Of a DNA stretch of 64,000 nucleotides, positions 19,902 through 32,322 are shown in pieces; within the stretch, counting starts at the first letter, position 1, and each line of letters begins with the position of its first letter. Position numbers and translations under genes: made by a program. Source of the DNA: Abelmoschus esculentus (lineage: Eukaryota > Streptophyta > Magnoliopsida > Malvales > Malvaceae); assembly GCA_035048815.1 (NCBI GenBank), contig JAUCBN010000021.1, forward strand, positions 2,945,501 to 3,009,500. The letters run 5' to 3'. The notes beneath the pieces are model-generated. The model was not told the origin of the DNA. It did no database searches and saw nothing but the letters and a program-made list of their open reading frames with translations.

Positions 19902-22900
19902 ATGGAAGAAAGACTACAAAGACTAGAGGATAATTATGTCGTATTTACAATTCGTTTAGATACGATAGAAAATGGCATGAAAGATGGCTTCGTTAAAATT
20001 CAGACAGATATTATCAGTCAGATAACCGCTCTGTTGGGTCCGAAGCAAGATGAGAGGGGCAAAACGTCGATGGAAGGGGGAGACGAAGCTGAACGACAGG
20101 CAGACACGATAACTAGGGGGCAACCAGAAGCGCAGTCAGGGAGAGTGCAGCTTAACGTAGTGGGGACATCCACGAGCCACCCCGTGGAAATTAATGACTT
20201 CACCCCGAATGTCGATGAAGTCCCGGATCTTAACTTTATGAGTGAAGTGGAAAAGATGCGACAGGACATGGAGAAGAAGTATGCTGACCACTTCAAGGAT
20301 CTTGAAGCCAAGATCCAGGAAATTCAAGCCTAAGGGTCGGTCGATAAAAGCACCGATGCGTTCGAACTCAGTTTGGTTTTTGATTTGGTCTTGCCACCAA
20401 AATTTAAAATGCCCGACTTTGAAAAGTACGACGGGACGTCGTGTCCAAGCGTACATATGACAATGTATTGTCGAAAGATGTCCGCTTTTAGCAAGGATGA
20501 GAAGCTGCTAATCCATTGCTTTCAAGATAGTCTGACGGGTTCTGCTATCCGATGGTACACACAACTCAATCGGGAGAGTATAAAATCATGGAAGGACCTA
20601 TATCATGCCTTCATGGAGAATTATAAGCATGTGACGGAGATGGGGCCTAGTAGAGTCATGTTACAGCAAATGGGGCAAAAGTCTAACGAAACATTCCGAC
20701 AATATGCCCATAGGTGGAGAGGTCTGGCCTCTCAGGTGTAGCCTCCGTTGATCGAGCGGGAGATGACTCACATATTTATAGAGACATTGAAGGGGCCGAT
20801 GTATGGACGTCTGTTCACAAGAACATCCATGCAAAGCTTCTCTCAAATAGTTGCCACTAGAGAGTTGGTGGAGGCAGCTATCAAAAGTGGAAGAATCGAA
20901 GGGTCTGATAGCTCAAAGAAGAACTTTAAAAAGAAAGACAATGAGGTAAACAATGTTGTTGTGTATGAACCCCCGAGGAATATGACGATTTTCAAACCCG
21001 GGTCAGGAGCAGGTGGCTCACAGGGCTCGAACAAGAAGGACTCAAGGTGGGAAAAGCCAAATTTCTCAATCCTGGTGGCGTATGTTGAGTTGTACACTCA
21101 GCTACATGATGCTGATATGATTCGTCCGTATTTCATCATTCCGCTCAAACCCCCTTATCCACACTAGTATGACCCGAAGGCCCAGTGTGTATATCATGCT
21201 AACATTCATGGATATAGTATCGAGAACTGCACAGCCTTTAAGAAGATTGTCCAAAACATGATGAATGTCGGGGTTTTGAAATTTGATGAACCTAGTGTCT
21301 CAACAAACCCACTCTTGAATCATGGCGGTCGGGGTGTGAATGCAATTGAAGAGGAACAAGCGAGACAAGTTAAAATGAGTGTGTCGGAAATTCGATCACC
21401 ATTAAAGTGGGTTTTTCAACAACTGTTCGACAATGGGCTTGTCTGTCAAGGGATGCAAATGAAAGAATCTACAGAGGTGGGCTTGTATTTCAAATTCCAT
21501 CAAGAACTCGGGCATGCAATTCAGCAATGTAGCGAGTTCAAGGGCTTGTTACAAGGAATGATGGACAATAAAGAGGTGAAATTCTTTACCAAAAAAGGTG
21601 GCCGGAAAATGATAGACGTGTGTGCGTCAGAAAATACCGGGCCAAGATATAGTGCAAGCAGGCCGCTAGTCATCTCAGCTCGACCAAGTGGCAACAACCC
21701 AATAGGATCAGCAAATGCTCCTCGCATAGTAATTACCTCTCCGGCACCCTTCCCGTTTAAGGATACGCAAAGGGTCCCGTGGAATTATGCCGCGAGTGTG
21801 GCTGGGCTGAGTAGTTCGAAGCCCGTCGAGGAAATACAACCAGGAAAACCGAAAGTTGAGAAAGTGGAGACAGAACCAGTGAATGAGGTAGGTCATTTTA
21901 CAAGGAGCGGGAGATGTTACTCACAGGCTCAGGAAGAGGACCAAACTAAGCCTGCGACTAAGAAGAAGATTTTCGCAGATCCAACTCCAAATGTGAATGA
22001 GTCAGTCACCGAGGAGCAAGCGCATGAGTTTCTGCGATTCTTAAAACACAGCGAGTACAGTATAGTGGAGCAATTAAAAAAATAGCCCACTAGAATCTCT
22101 ATCCTCGACTTACTGTTAAGTTCTGAGGGGTACCGTGACGCCCTTTTGAAAGTACTAAACCAGACATTTGTCCCGAAGGATATATTAGTAGGCAAATTGG
22201 ATCGGATTGTTAATCATATCACCGTGGACAATTACATAACATTCACTGATGATGAGATCCCTGATGGTGGAATGGGGTCTATCAAAGCGCTAAACATCAC
22301 GACCCACTACAAGGGTCATGTGGTGCTGGGAGTTCTAATCGACAACGGTTCAGCTCTGAACGTGTTACCCATGGCAACTTTACAAAGGTTGCCCATAGAT
22401 GTGACGCACATGAAAAGCTACCAAAACGTGGTCAGAGCATTCGATGGGACCACAAGGGATGTGTTGGGAAGGATTGAAGTCCCATTGCTGATTGGGCCAT
22501 CCGTGTACAACATAGATTTTGTTGTAATGGATATTAAGCCCATCTACAATTGTTTGCTCGGCAGACCTTGGATCCATTCCGCCGGGGCAGTACCATCATC
22601 ACTACATCAGAAACTGAAGTTCGTAGTAGATGGGAAGCTTATATGTATCGGGGCAGAGGAAGACATCATTGCATCCGTCTCTACAGATACACCATATGTG
22701 CAAGCAAATGAGGGAGCGTTAGAATGCTCTTTCAGGTCTTTAGAATTTATCAACGCTGCATTCGTCGCTGAAGGTGCGATATTCCCATGTCCAAAGCTAT
22801 CAAACTGCACTGAAATGATCGTCAAACAGACCCTTGGTAAGGGGGCCAAAGCCGGAAGAGGGCTAGGAAGAAGGTTACAAGGGAGCTTACGCCCAAGGTC

Positions 22901-23246
22901 CGTGATCATGAGGAAAGGGCGAGCCGGGTTAGGCTTCTCAATTGAGGCGTATTGGAGCAAGTAAGGGAGAGTCACAGTCAAAAAGCCAACCTCATTAAGT
23001 GCAAAAATCGACTTCATCTCCCACGGGTTTGTGAATGTCACAGAGCAGGCAGAGAAGAATCGCTTGGAAGCTATCAGGTTGCAAGAGGAAGAGATTTTCG
23101 GGGAAGCTTTTGAAGGACTGATGGTAGGAGGGATTTCTGAAGGCCCAAGGATGAATCTACTGGAGAGAATTCATCCGTGCCTCCCTGGCGAGACTCTGAA
23201 TAATTGGACTATAGAAGATTTACCTGTAGTTTACGAAACAGAGTAA
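19902..23246 (+). pseudogene. Retroelement gag-protease frame with in-frame stops
   Basis: One continuous frame runs from ATG 19902 to 23246 but is cut by stops at 20331, 20739, 21165, 22083 and 22962. The first ~140 residues look coiled coil. The capsid-like part (from about 20400) has FEKYDGTSCP, FQDSLTGSAIRWY and ETFRQYAHRWR, typical of Retrotrans_gag. Around 22290-22620 lies the aspartic protease with the catalytic triplet in LIDNGSALNVLP and the flap-side LLGRPWIHSAGA. A glycine-rich RGLGRRLQG...GRAGLGF stretch (about 22855-22935) resembles the G-patch seen after the protease in some gypsy elements. Several stops fit CAG-to-TAG or CAA-to-TAA changes. Confidence 0.85.
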
Positions 23247-23360
23247 TGCCATAAACCACCCTATACTTTTGCCCGCAAGTATAGGAGATTTTCTGTAAAG
23301 GGTTTTTTCATGTTTTTTCGTTAGCAAATAAAGATGTTTTTTTCCTTCTTTCTTCAAACG

Positions 23361-23444
23361 GTAAGTATTTTTCTTTTCCCTTCATTCATTTCATTCCTTA
23401 TTTATCCATCATTTTCATCCAACTATACAAAGTTTTCTTTGTAG
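23361..23444 (+). other. Candidate intron between pro and RT
   Basis: A GTAAGT donor at 23361, a pyrimidine-rich interior and TTTCTTTGTAG at 23434-23444 look like an 84-bp intron. The frame entered after it (from 23446) is the RT frame. Ogre elements are known for an intron separating pro from RT. The true donor could lie elsewhere. Confidence 0.5.
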
Positions 23445-23445
23445 G

Positions 23446-26400
23446 TTCCCGAACAACGATCACATGAATGATTCCGGGCCTAAGCCCAAAATAGATTTGA
23501 AAATGAGCTCTTGTCTAACCGAAATCAATGAGTATGAAGACAATGCAGACTACGAGATTCCTTAAGAATTGCTAAGGTTAGTGGAGCAAGAAGATAAGCA
23601 AATCATGCCCTACAAGGAAGAGATAGAAACTCTGAATCTGGGCACAAAAGAAGAAAAAAAGGAAGTCATGATCGGAGTAGCATTCCCGCCAGGGGCAAAG
23701 CAGAATTTGATAGACTTATTGCGAGAATTCAAGGATGTCTTCCCATGGTCCTATCAAGATATGCCGGGCTTAAATACCGACATCATGGTCCATAAGTTGC
23801 CTATCAGACCAGATTGTAAGCCTATACAATAGAAGCTCAGAAGGCTGAGGCCGGAAATGTTGTTGAAAATCAAGGAGGAAGTGCAAAAGCAGATAGATTC
23901 AGGCTTCCTACAGGTGGCAGCATATCCGAAATGGGTGGAAAATATAGTCCCGTACCAAAGAAAGATGGGAAAGTTCGGATGTGTATGGATTATAGGGATT
24001 TGAACAGGGCGAGCCCGAAAGATAATTTTCCTTTACCCCATATCGATGTTCTGATGGATAATACCTCGGGGCATTCATGGTTTTCTTTCATGGATGGGTT
24101 CTCGGGTTATAATCAGATCAAAATGAATCCGGAAGATATGGAGAAGATCACTTTCACCACCCTCTGAGGCACGTTCTGCTATAAAGTCATGCCTTTTAGG
24201 TTGAAGAATGCCGGGGCCACATATCAGAGAGTTATGGTGACATTCTTTCACGACATGATGCACAAAGAAATCGAAGTTTATGTGGACGATATGATAGCTA
24301 TGTCCCAAACAGAAGATGGACATGTGCAGGATTTGAAAAAGTTGTTCCAAAGGCTGCGAAAGTATCAACTGAAGTTCAATCCCAATAAATGTACATTTGG
24401 GGTTACATCCGGCAAGCTACTTGGTTTCGTAGTCAGCCAAAGGGGCATCGAAATTGATCCCGATAAGGTCAAGGCGATTCAAAATTTGCCACCCCCGAAA
24501 ACACAGAAAGAGGTTTGGGGTTTCCTTGGGAGATTAAACTATGTATATCGGTTTATTTCTCAGTTGACCGAGAGATGTGATCCCATTTTTAAACTGCCTC
24601 GGAAGAACAACCAAAGTGAGTGTAATGATGAATGTCAAGAGACGTTGTACAAGATCAAACAATATTTGTCCAACGCGCTAATTTTAGTGGCACCAGTTCC
24701 TAAGAGACCATTAATTCTTTACTTGACGGTATTCGAGAATTCCATGGGATGCGTACTGGGGCAGCACGATGATACTGGAAAGAAAGAGAGAGAAATTTAT
24801 TACCTGAGTAAAAAATTTACCGAATGCGAGGCACGGTGCCCATTTATCCAAAAGATGTGATGTGCACTTGTTTGGGTTACTCGTCAACTCAGGCAATATT
24901 TGTTATACCATACCGCGTGGTTGATATCAAAGCTCGATCCGTTGAAGTTTTTGATGGAAGCACCCGTATTAACCGGAAGATTAGCCCGATGGCAAATGTT
25001 GTTATCCGAATTTGACATAGTATATGTCAGCCAAAAGGCAATCAAGGGGAGTGCTATAGCTGACTTTCTTGCAAGTAGAATTTCGGATGATTATGAGCCT
25101 CTAAGCTTTGATTTTCCTGACGAGGATGTGATGACTATTTTCGTCGAAGAAAACGAAGAAACGGTTGGGCAGTCAATGCCCTCGGAAGGGGAATTGGGGT
25201 TGTATTAATATCTCCGGATGATGTACATTACCCTCTTACGAGCAAGTTAGAATTCTTATGCACTAATAATATGGCTGAATACGAAGCATGTGTCATGGGA
25301 TTGAAGGCTGCAATAGAACGAAAAATAAAAGCCTTGAAGGTATACGGAGATTCAGCCTTAGTTATTTATCAGCTAAGTGAAGAATGGGAAACCAAAGACA
25401 CGAAGTTGATCGAATATCAAAAGCTGATATTAGAACTTATTGAAGAATTTGAAGAGATAACATTCGTTTACCTTCCTAAAGAGGACAACCAAATGGCAAA
25501 TGCTTTAGCTACACTAGTCTCAGTTTTCCAAGCAAATAGACCGGATGATATGATGTTAATCCGGATGCAGAGCTATAAAACATATGCTCATTGCTGCAAC
25601 TTGGAAGAAGAGGACGGTAATCCTTGGTATTTTAACATTCTGCAATACATCAAGTTCCAAGCTTATCCATTTGGAGCTAATGATGTTAAAAAGAGAACAA
25701 TCAGAAGAATGGCTGCTGCATATGTACTGGATGGCGACGTCTTGTACAGAAAGAGCAGAGATCAAGTGTTATTAAGGTATGTCAATGCCAGTGAGGCCAG
25801 AAGTATTCTGGAAGAGGTGCATGATGGAATTTGCGGTACACATGCTAATGGTTTCTCGATGGCACGGAAAATAATAAGATACGGATACTACTGGTCTACT
25901 ATGGAAAGGGATTGCATAGAATATGCCAAAAAATGTCACAAATGCTAGATCTATGCAGATAAAATCAACTCCCCGCTAGTACCGTTACATACAATAAATT
26001 CGCCTTGGCCTTTCTCTATTTGGGGATTAGATGTAATCGGGCAGATTCACCCCAAGGCTTCAAATGGGCATCGCTTTATCTTAGTGGCCATCGATTATTT
26101 CACTAAGTGGATAGAAGTTGTCTCCTATGCCAACATCACAAAAACAACAGTTTGCAAGTTCTTGAAGAAAGAGATTATTTGTCGGTATGGTCTACCAGAG
26201 CGAATCATCACGGATAATGCTACAAATTTCAACAACAGATTGATAGTAGAAACCTGTGAGCGGTTTAAAATAATTCATCACAACTCGGTGGCATACCGGC
26301 CAAAGATGAATGGAGCTATTGAGGCAGCAAACAAGAACATTAAGAAGATCATATCAAAGATGACTGAAACCTACAAAGATTGGCATAAAAGGCTTCCTTT

Positions 26401-26871
26401 TGCCCTATTTACGTACCGAACTTCAATAAGAACGTCTACCGGGGCAATACCATATTCCCTAGTATACGGTACTAAGGCCGTATTACCTTTGGAAGTTGAA
26501 ATCCCATCTCTTCGGGTATTATCAGAGGTGAAGCTAATGATACAGAGTGGATACAGATTCGTTTGGATCAGTTAAATCTAATCGAAGAAAAGCGGTTGAA
26601 AGCTATCTGTCACAGCCAAATGTATCAGAAACAGATGATTCGGGCTTACGATAAGAAAGTTCGACCGCGTGAATTCCGAGAGAGGGATCTAATGCTTAAA
26701 AAGATCTTGCCTATACATCGTGATTTCTGAGGAAAGTGGATGCCGAATTGGGAAGGGCCTTACGTTGTCAAAAAGGCCTTCTCTGGAGGCGCATTAATCT
26801 TGACTGAAATGGACGGGCAAGAATTAAGCAAACCAGTGAATTCTGATTCAGTTAAGAGATACTACGCCTGA
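23446..26871 (+). pseudogene. Retroelement RT-RNaseH-integrase (pol), broken
   Basis: Reverse transcriptase: MDYRDLNRASPKDNFPLP, DGFSGYNQI and the YVDDMIAMS catalytic box (about 24280). RNase H follows with LYLTVFENSMGCVLGQ. A second RNase H-like domain (25190-25540: NMAEYEACVMGL, YGDSALVI, ALATL) comes next, as in Tat/Ogre elements. Integrase has the zinc-binding end CHKC (25936), GLDVIG, TDNATNF and the E of AIEAANKN. Damage: stops at 23563, 23830, 24165, 24858 and 25946; a one-base loss near 23950; a deletion near 25166 that removes the start of the second RNase H domain; and a frameshift near 26535. The frame ends at TGA 26869. Confidence 0.88.
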
Positions 26872-27819
26872 AGGAAGAAGAAAAATAAATAAAAAAAAGA
26901 AAAATAAAAAAATGAAAAAAAAAGAAACTGAAATGAAAACCCGAAAGGGCGCTTCATGAAAAATGAAGATTAAAAGAAAGTGGGGGTCGAGATGAAAACC
27001 CGAAAAGGGCGTCTCGATACCAATAAAGGATTTGGGTCAAAAACCAGAAATGGCGGCTCAAATAAATGAAATAGGCATCCAGTGATTCGTGCCTCTCGAT
27101 TATCCAAGCAATACAAAGGAATCCTCGCGACTGCAAAGTTGGATCCTCATTTGAAGAATGGCTAGACAAGTAGCTCATTTTTGAATCATATCTCGGGAAA
27201 AGGCCTAGATGAACGCATGTGATAAGCGTTCGGGAACCTGCATTTTGTTCCTTTCCTTTTTCTTCAAATTGTTTTGCCTTGTTCATTTTATATGTTTGTC
27301 ATAAATTTACGAAAAACTCTATTAAAGACACTCATTCACTTCTTTTGAGCCTTCAATTCTGTCCAAAACATCATGCTAATGAACTAATATGAATGAATTA
27401 ATACTGAAAATTTTTTAGCATTACTATTTTTAAGATTACAGGTAAGATTTGTTTTCCGGAATAAGATAACGGAATACAAACAGGATATGTTCTGACATTC
27501 AGACGAAATCTGACTCGAAAGAACGCTTCAAAACGGCTTTATAAAGAGGACGATCAGTAAAAGTTGCCCTCGCTATGTAAGATGAAAAACCTCGAATGCA
27601 GAAAAGAGGGAGAAGAGTCAATCAGCCCCTTTAGAGTGGCAAACTGACTGATAATACATGTCTTTCAGGGAAGTACTCATGCATCATAATAGAAATATTT
27701 GCATTTAGAAGCATGCTAACCTTGCATGATACTTCTGTTAAACAGGAATTAAAGAAATCAACAATAACGAACATTATCGGCAGCCTTTTGGCGTGAGTCC
27801 AGAAAGAAGTGGTGTAACG

Positions 27820-28690
27820 CGAGGGATTTCGAAATGAGAAGAACAACCTCAAGTTTCATCACTTACTTCTGAAGAATTTCGAAGTGAGAAGAACAACTTC
27901 AGACTCTTCAGTGGAGATGGAGAATTTCGAAGTGAGAAGAACAACTCCATATTCCATTATTAAATTTTATCGGCAGCCTTTTGGTGTGAGTCCAGAAAGA
28001 AGTGGTGTAACGCGAGGGATTTCGAAATGAGAAGAACAGCCTCAAGTTTCATCACTTACGTCTGAAGAATTTCGAAGTGAGAAGAACAACTTCAGACTCT
28101 TTGGTGGAGATGGAGAATTTTGAAATGAGAAGAACAGCTCCATATTCTATTGTTAAATCCTCTGGGTCATCAGTAAGTCCTCCGGGCATGATGTTAAATC
28201 CTCCGGGTCATCAGTAAATCCTCAGGGCATGATGTTAAGTTTGGAGAATTTCATAATAATAAGAACAACTCCAAATTCAGTGGAGATGGAGAATTTCGAA
28301 ATGAGAAGAACAACTCTATATTCCATTGTTAAATCCTCCGGGTCATCAGTAAGTCCTCCGGGCATGATGTTAAATCCTCCGGGTCATCAGTAAGTCCTCC
28401 GGGCATGATTCTAAGTTTGGAGAATTTTGAAATAAGAAGAAGAGCTCCAAATTCGGTGAGATGTGAGGAATTTCGAAATGAGAAGAACAACCTCGGATTT
28501 TGCCACCCTCATCTGGAGAATTTCAAAATAAGAAGAACATCTCCGGTTATTCCAAAGACAAAGGTTTCCAGAGAGAAGAGCAACCTCAAGTTGCGTCACA
28601 AGTTTTTGCTTGAAGAATTTCGAAATGAGAAGAACAACTTCAAGCTTCAGGGCTTTTTCAGAATTCGTGTTTTTCATTCTTTGCCCATCT
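27820..28690 (+). repeat. Tandem repeats in the element's 3' non-coding tail
   Basis: Two interleaved unit types occur: GAATTTCGAAxTGAGAAGAA with an AACTTCAGAC or AACTCCATAT extension, and TCCTCCGGGTCATCAGTAAG alternating with CCTCCGGGCATGATGTTAAA. A longer unit (CGGCAGCCTTTTGGxGTGAG) appears at 27779 and 27970. A related GGCAGCC...GTGAGTCC unit occurs in the minus-strand element remnant at 44980-45140. The region 26872-27819 is A-rich and non-coding. Confidence 0.8.
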
Positions 28691-28710
28691 CCTGCTCCGC
28701 AGCATTGAGC

Positions 28711-28723
28711 AAAGAGGGGCAGC
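28711..28723 (+). other. Polypurine tract
   Basis: AAAGAGGGGCAGC lies directly before the 3' LTR start (TGTCAACACG at 28724), the expected plus-strand primer site. Confidence 0.8.
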
Positions 28724-31626
28724 TGTCAACACGAATAAAAAATAAAAAATAAATAATAATTAATAACTAATATAAATAATAATTAAATAATATAATATTA
28801 AAATCAAAAAAAATTAAACTAAAAATCGAAAAACAAAGTTTGAATCGTAAAGAAACTAGAATCAGGGAGTATGGCCTGATTTCTTGGGGTTGTTAGGATC
28901 GAAAAAGGGGGATGAGAGTTTTAAGGGAATCTGGAGTTTGAATCCAAGTAGAACTGCTGAATCGAATCCCTTTAAATAGGGATTCGATCGATTGGAGAAA
29001 GGGGAGAAATCTGGAGAATCAATCGGCAGCAGCAAGGGGGAAATTTTTAAGGATTTGAAGGGTGAATCGGCTGGAATTAGAAGTAATCTCTGCTATTGGA
29101 AGCTTGAGGTAAGATTTTCGGGTGTTTTCTCTAGTTCCTTTTTGTTTTGGTTGCTTAAATTCTAAGGGATCGGGTTTTGGTTGGCTTGGGGTAGTGATCG
29201 GTTAGTTAGGCTTGCTTTAGATTGTTTTTTAGGCTCTTTAGATGCAAGAAACTCTGTTTGTGGGCAGTTTTGAATGGTTTCCAGGCCTTTCGAGGGTTCC
29301 GGCGATGTTACCGGCGCCAGAAGTAGACTCCGGCAGCGTTTTAGTGGCGATTGGCTCTTTTTGGAGTCGCCGACAAACTCGTCGGAGTTGTCTTGGACGG
29401 CGACAGGACGGATCAGGCGGCGATGCACACGGTGGTTGAAGGGTCGTGTTCATCATGTTCTTCATTTTCATGAAGAACTCGAATGAACACCAAAGGAATT
29501 TAGGTGTTTTAATCCGCATAAATGAGTTTTCTGGGTTGAGGGTTGTTTATCTTAGAGGATTCTGAGTTGACTCCGAGTTGCGGAGAGGAGAAATAAGCGA
29601 GTTAACTCGCTACTGGGGGTAGTCCTCCACGCTCAAAACGACCGCGTTTTGGCGTGGAGGATCCGCGCGTTTTGAACCGGGTCAACCCGGATCCGCACAC
29701 ACCCGGGTAAAGGGTAAATCACCCTTTAGGTCCTCCATTTTTAAGTTTTAATACATTTTAGCCCCCAAAACCTTAGATTTAACCCAATTAGGTCCCTAGA
29801 AACCCCTAATTAGCCCCTAGAACTTTAGAACACACTCAATTTAGTCCCTTAAACCCCAATTAGATCCCCTAAACTTTAGATTTCATACAATTAGGTCCCT
29901 AGGATCCCAAAGTAGCCCCTAAACCCTTAGATTAGTTCGATTAGGTCCCTCTAGACTTTTAATTAAAGCCCCTAGGATGAAAAATTAATTATTTTAGACT
30001 AAATTAGGGCTTAAAAATTAACTTTTGAAGACTTAAAAAATTTTGATTAGGTTCTAAGGTTGAATTTAATTTAATTTATTAAGAAACTTTAAAATTAATT
30101 TAGTCTAATTAAATCTAATTTAAAATTAATTTGACTCCTAAAACCTAAAAAATAGACTTGAATTAGGTGTAATTTAATTCTTAAAATTTTGGAAATTATT
30201 TTAATTAATTATCTTAAATTAATTTTAATTAATTTCTAAAAAAATAAGCTTTAAAATTAACTCACCTAAATTAGGTCTAGTTTAGCCTTAAACCTTAAAA
30301 TATTCACTAAATTAGACTTTAATTAGGCTTTCTAATTCTTAAAATTTAGGGAATAATTTTAATTAATTTCTAAAGATAAGATTTAAAACTTTAGGTCTAA
30401 TTAACCCCAATTTTCACCAAACTAACTTTAATTAGGTTAAAAATAAATTCTTAAAAATTTAGAAATTATTTTTAATTAAGACTCTTAATTAATTTTAATT
30501 TTCTAAGGTAAGACTTTAAAGATTAACCTAATTAAGTTTAATCCATCCCTAATTGAACCTTTGAACTTAAAATTCACCAAGTTAGATTTAAATTAGGTTT
30601 AAATTAAAATTTGAAGTTAGGAAAATTTAATTAAATAATTTAATTAAAAATCTAAAACTTTAAAAATTAATTTCACACTTAATTAAATCTTATCCTTTGT
30701 TCAAGGTTTGCTTCCGAGTCCCTTTTGATTTCTTTCAATACAAGTCATTTCGTACTCTTCATGATGAATTTTTGATGTAATGATGTACACCCATGATTCT
30801 AATAAAATTGATGAGTTCCTTTTATCTTGTTCTTTTATTTTATTATGTTTTTGCATGGCATATTTAAGGAGGTCACCTAGTAAATATCTAAGTTAATTAA
30901 TTTAGAGCCTTCTTTAGGAATAATCGCTTTAATTAATTAATTAATTCAATTAGGGAGATAATTTAGTAACATAACATTTGAATCTTATGTCTTGGATACA
31001 CTAAAGAGGTTGGTGTTTTGACGCACCATGACGCTGACCTAGAGAGTGTACCTTGGCATCGAATTCATGTGTTATTAAAACTTAGAATTTTGATAAAATA
31101 ACTTAGGCTTAGAATTAAATAAAATGGATAACTAGGTAACTAGTAACATTAGTAACTTAGGTGTTAAACACTTAAGCAATGGAGCCTATTTTAGGATTAG
31201 AACTTAAAATGGACAAGATAAAAACGGTCATGTATTTTACTTTAACCTTTTGAGGCGGAAGTTACATTCCTTTAAATTTGGGTGAGGTTTCCTATCTAGA
31301 GGACGTCTCGTTCAACTCAAGTTTAGAGGCGATGTAATTTCTAAATCAAAAGGATATCCAATTCAAATAATGTTCAATTAACAATGGGAAATTAAATTAA
31401 TATATATCTTCAAAATGTCAATGTCACATAATGTTTTTCAAGGTACCAATTTTTGGGCGTTTGTAAGGGTCGTCCTTACACGCAACCGACTCCCGAACCC
31501 TACGTTTTCAAAATGAATCTCTGGTTTGTTTTATGGTGTCTGGCCTACCAAAGTGGCCGGTGGCGACTCCAAGTCAAACTTTTTCAAATTTAATTATAGA
31601 TTTTTCTAAAATTTTGGATTTTCTAA
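28724..31626 (+). repeat. 3' LTR, truncated at its right end
   Basis: It aligns with 13771-16780 from TGTCAACACG onward but stops matching at about 31626, near TTTTCTAAAATTTTGG. The last ~95 bp of the 5' LTR, including the GGTCGCGACA end, have no counterpart. The next base already belongs to the duplicated host block. It lacks ~17 bp of AATTAATTAT-type sequence present near 15400 of the other LTR. Confidence 0.9.
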
Positions 31627-32212
31627 AAATCTATGATAACTTTATACCAAGAAAAAAAGATATAAGTGATCTTCTCAATAGTTAACCCATATAATAATAC
31701 AATAGTTTATTAATAAACTGGGAGTCTCTAAATCGTTTGCCTCATAATTGTGTTTTTATTGACATCTTTATTTTAAATTAGTGTGTTTAGGGTTTAAGTT
31801 TAGGAATTATGGTTAGGGTTTAGTGAATTAAGGATAGGGTATGATTGATATAAGCTTTAATATTTAGGATGTAAAAAATTAGGGTTAGAGTTTAAAATTT
31901 ATTTTTTTAGGAATTGTAATATGAGGTATGAAAAGAAGATCACTAGGAGACATAAGATTTATACTCAAACTTAGAATAATTTTCAAAATCTGTATTGGTT
32001 TAATTGGAATGCAATATGACTGCGCCGCACCGGAGATGAACCTGAAATCCCACTTTTAAGGCATATTTTAGACCGTCGGTGAATCGAAAACCAAGCAAAC
32101 AGTTCCAAGTACACTGCATTTCATTACAAAATCACTGAAAATGGCTGCCTTTGGACGCCATTGAAGCTTTCTTAAATCCTACACTTTTGACATTTATCCA
32201 CACAAAAAATAA

Positions 32213-32220
32213 TATAAAGA
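32213..32220 (+). promoter_or_regulatory. TATA box of PG-A
   Basis: TATAAAGA lies 110 bp before the ATG at 32323. Expected transcription start is near 32245, which would leave the in-frame ATG at 32239 outside the mRNA. This supports 32323 as the start. The same box occurs at PG-B. Confidence 0.65.
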
Positions 32221-32322
32221 CCGTACGCTTCACAATTCATGTACAAACTCAACGTGTATAGATATCCCACTTTCTCTGCATTTTCTCACAGTTTTCTCTG
32301 CTTCCAAACACAGCTTAAAACG

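Larger units (their letters stand above)
13771..31626 (+). mobile_element. Ty3/gypsy LTR retrotransposon, Tat/Ogre type, decayed
   Basis: Order: 5' LTR 13771-16780, primer-binding site 16784, extra 5' ORF 17566-19677, gag-pro 19902-23246, a candidate intron, RT-RNaseH-integrase 23446-26871, a tandem-repeat tail 27820-28690, polypurine tract 28711-28723 and 3' LTR 28724-31626. Two features point to Tat/Ogre rather than other gypsy clades: an additional ORF before gag, and a second RNase H-like domain before integrase. All ORFs carry stops or frameshifts, so it cannot act autonomously. The 3' LTR lacks the last ~95 bp present in the 5' LTR. The left flank AAGTT (13766-13770) would be one copy of the 5-bp target duplication; the right copy is lost. 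Confidence 0.9.

Noticed and set aside
27820..28690. CRISPR-like array
   Set aside because: Repeats are contiguous, imperfect and AT/GAA-rich inside a plant retrotransposon tail, with no unique spacers.
32239..32322. 28-codon upstream extension of PG-A (and 55905-55988 for PG-B)
   Set aside because: The upstream ATG lies only ~20 bp after the TATA box, so it is probably not transcribed; the downstream ATG gives a proper signal peptide.
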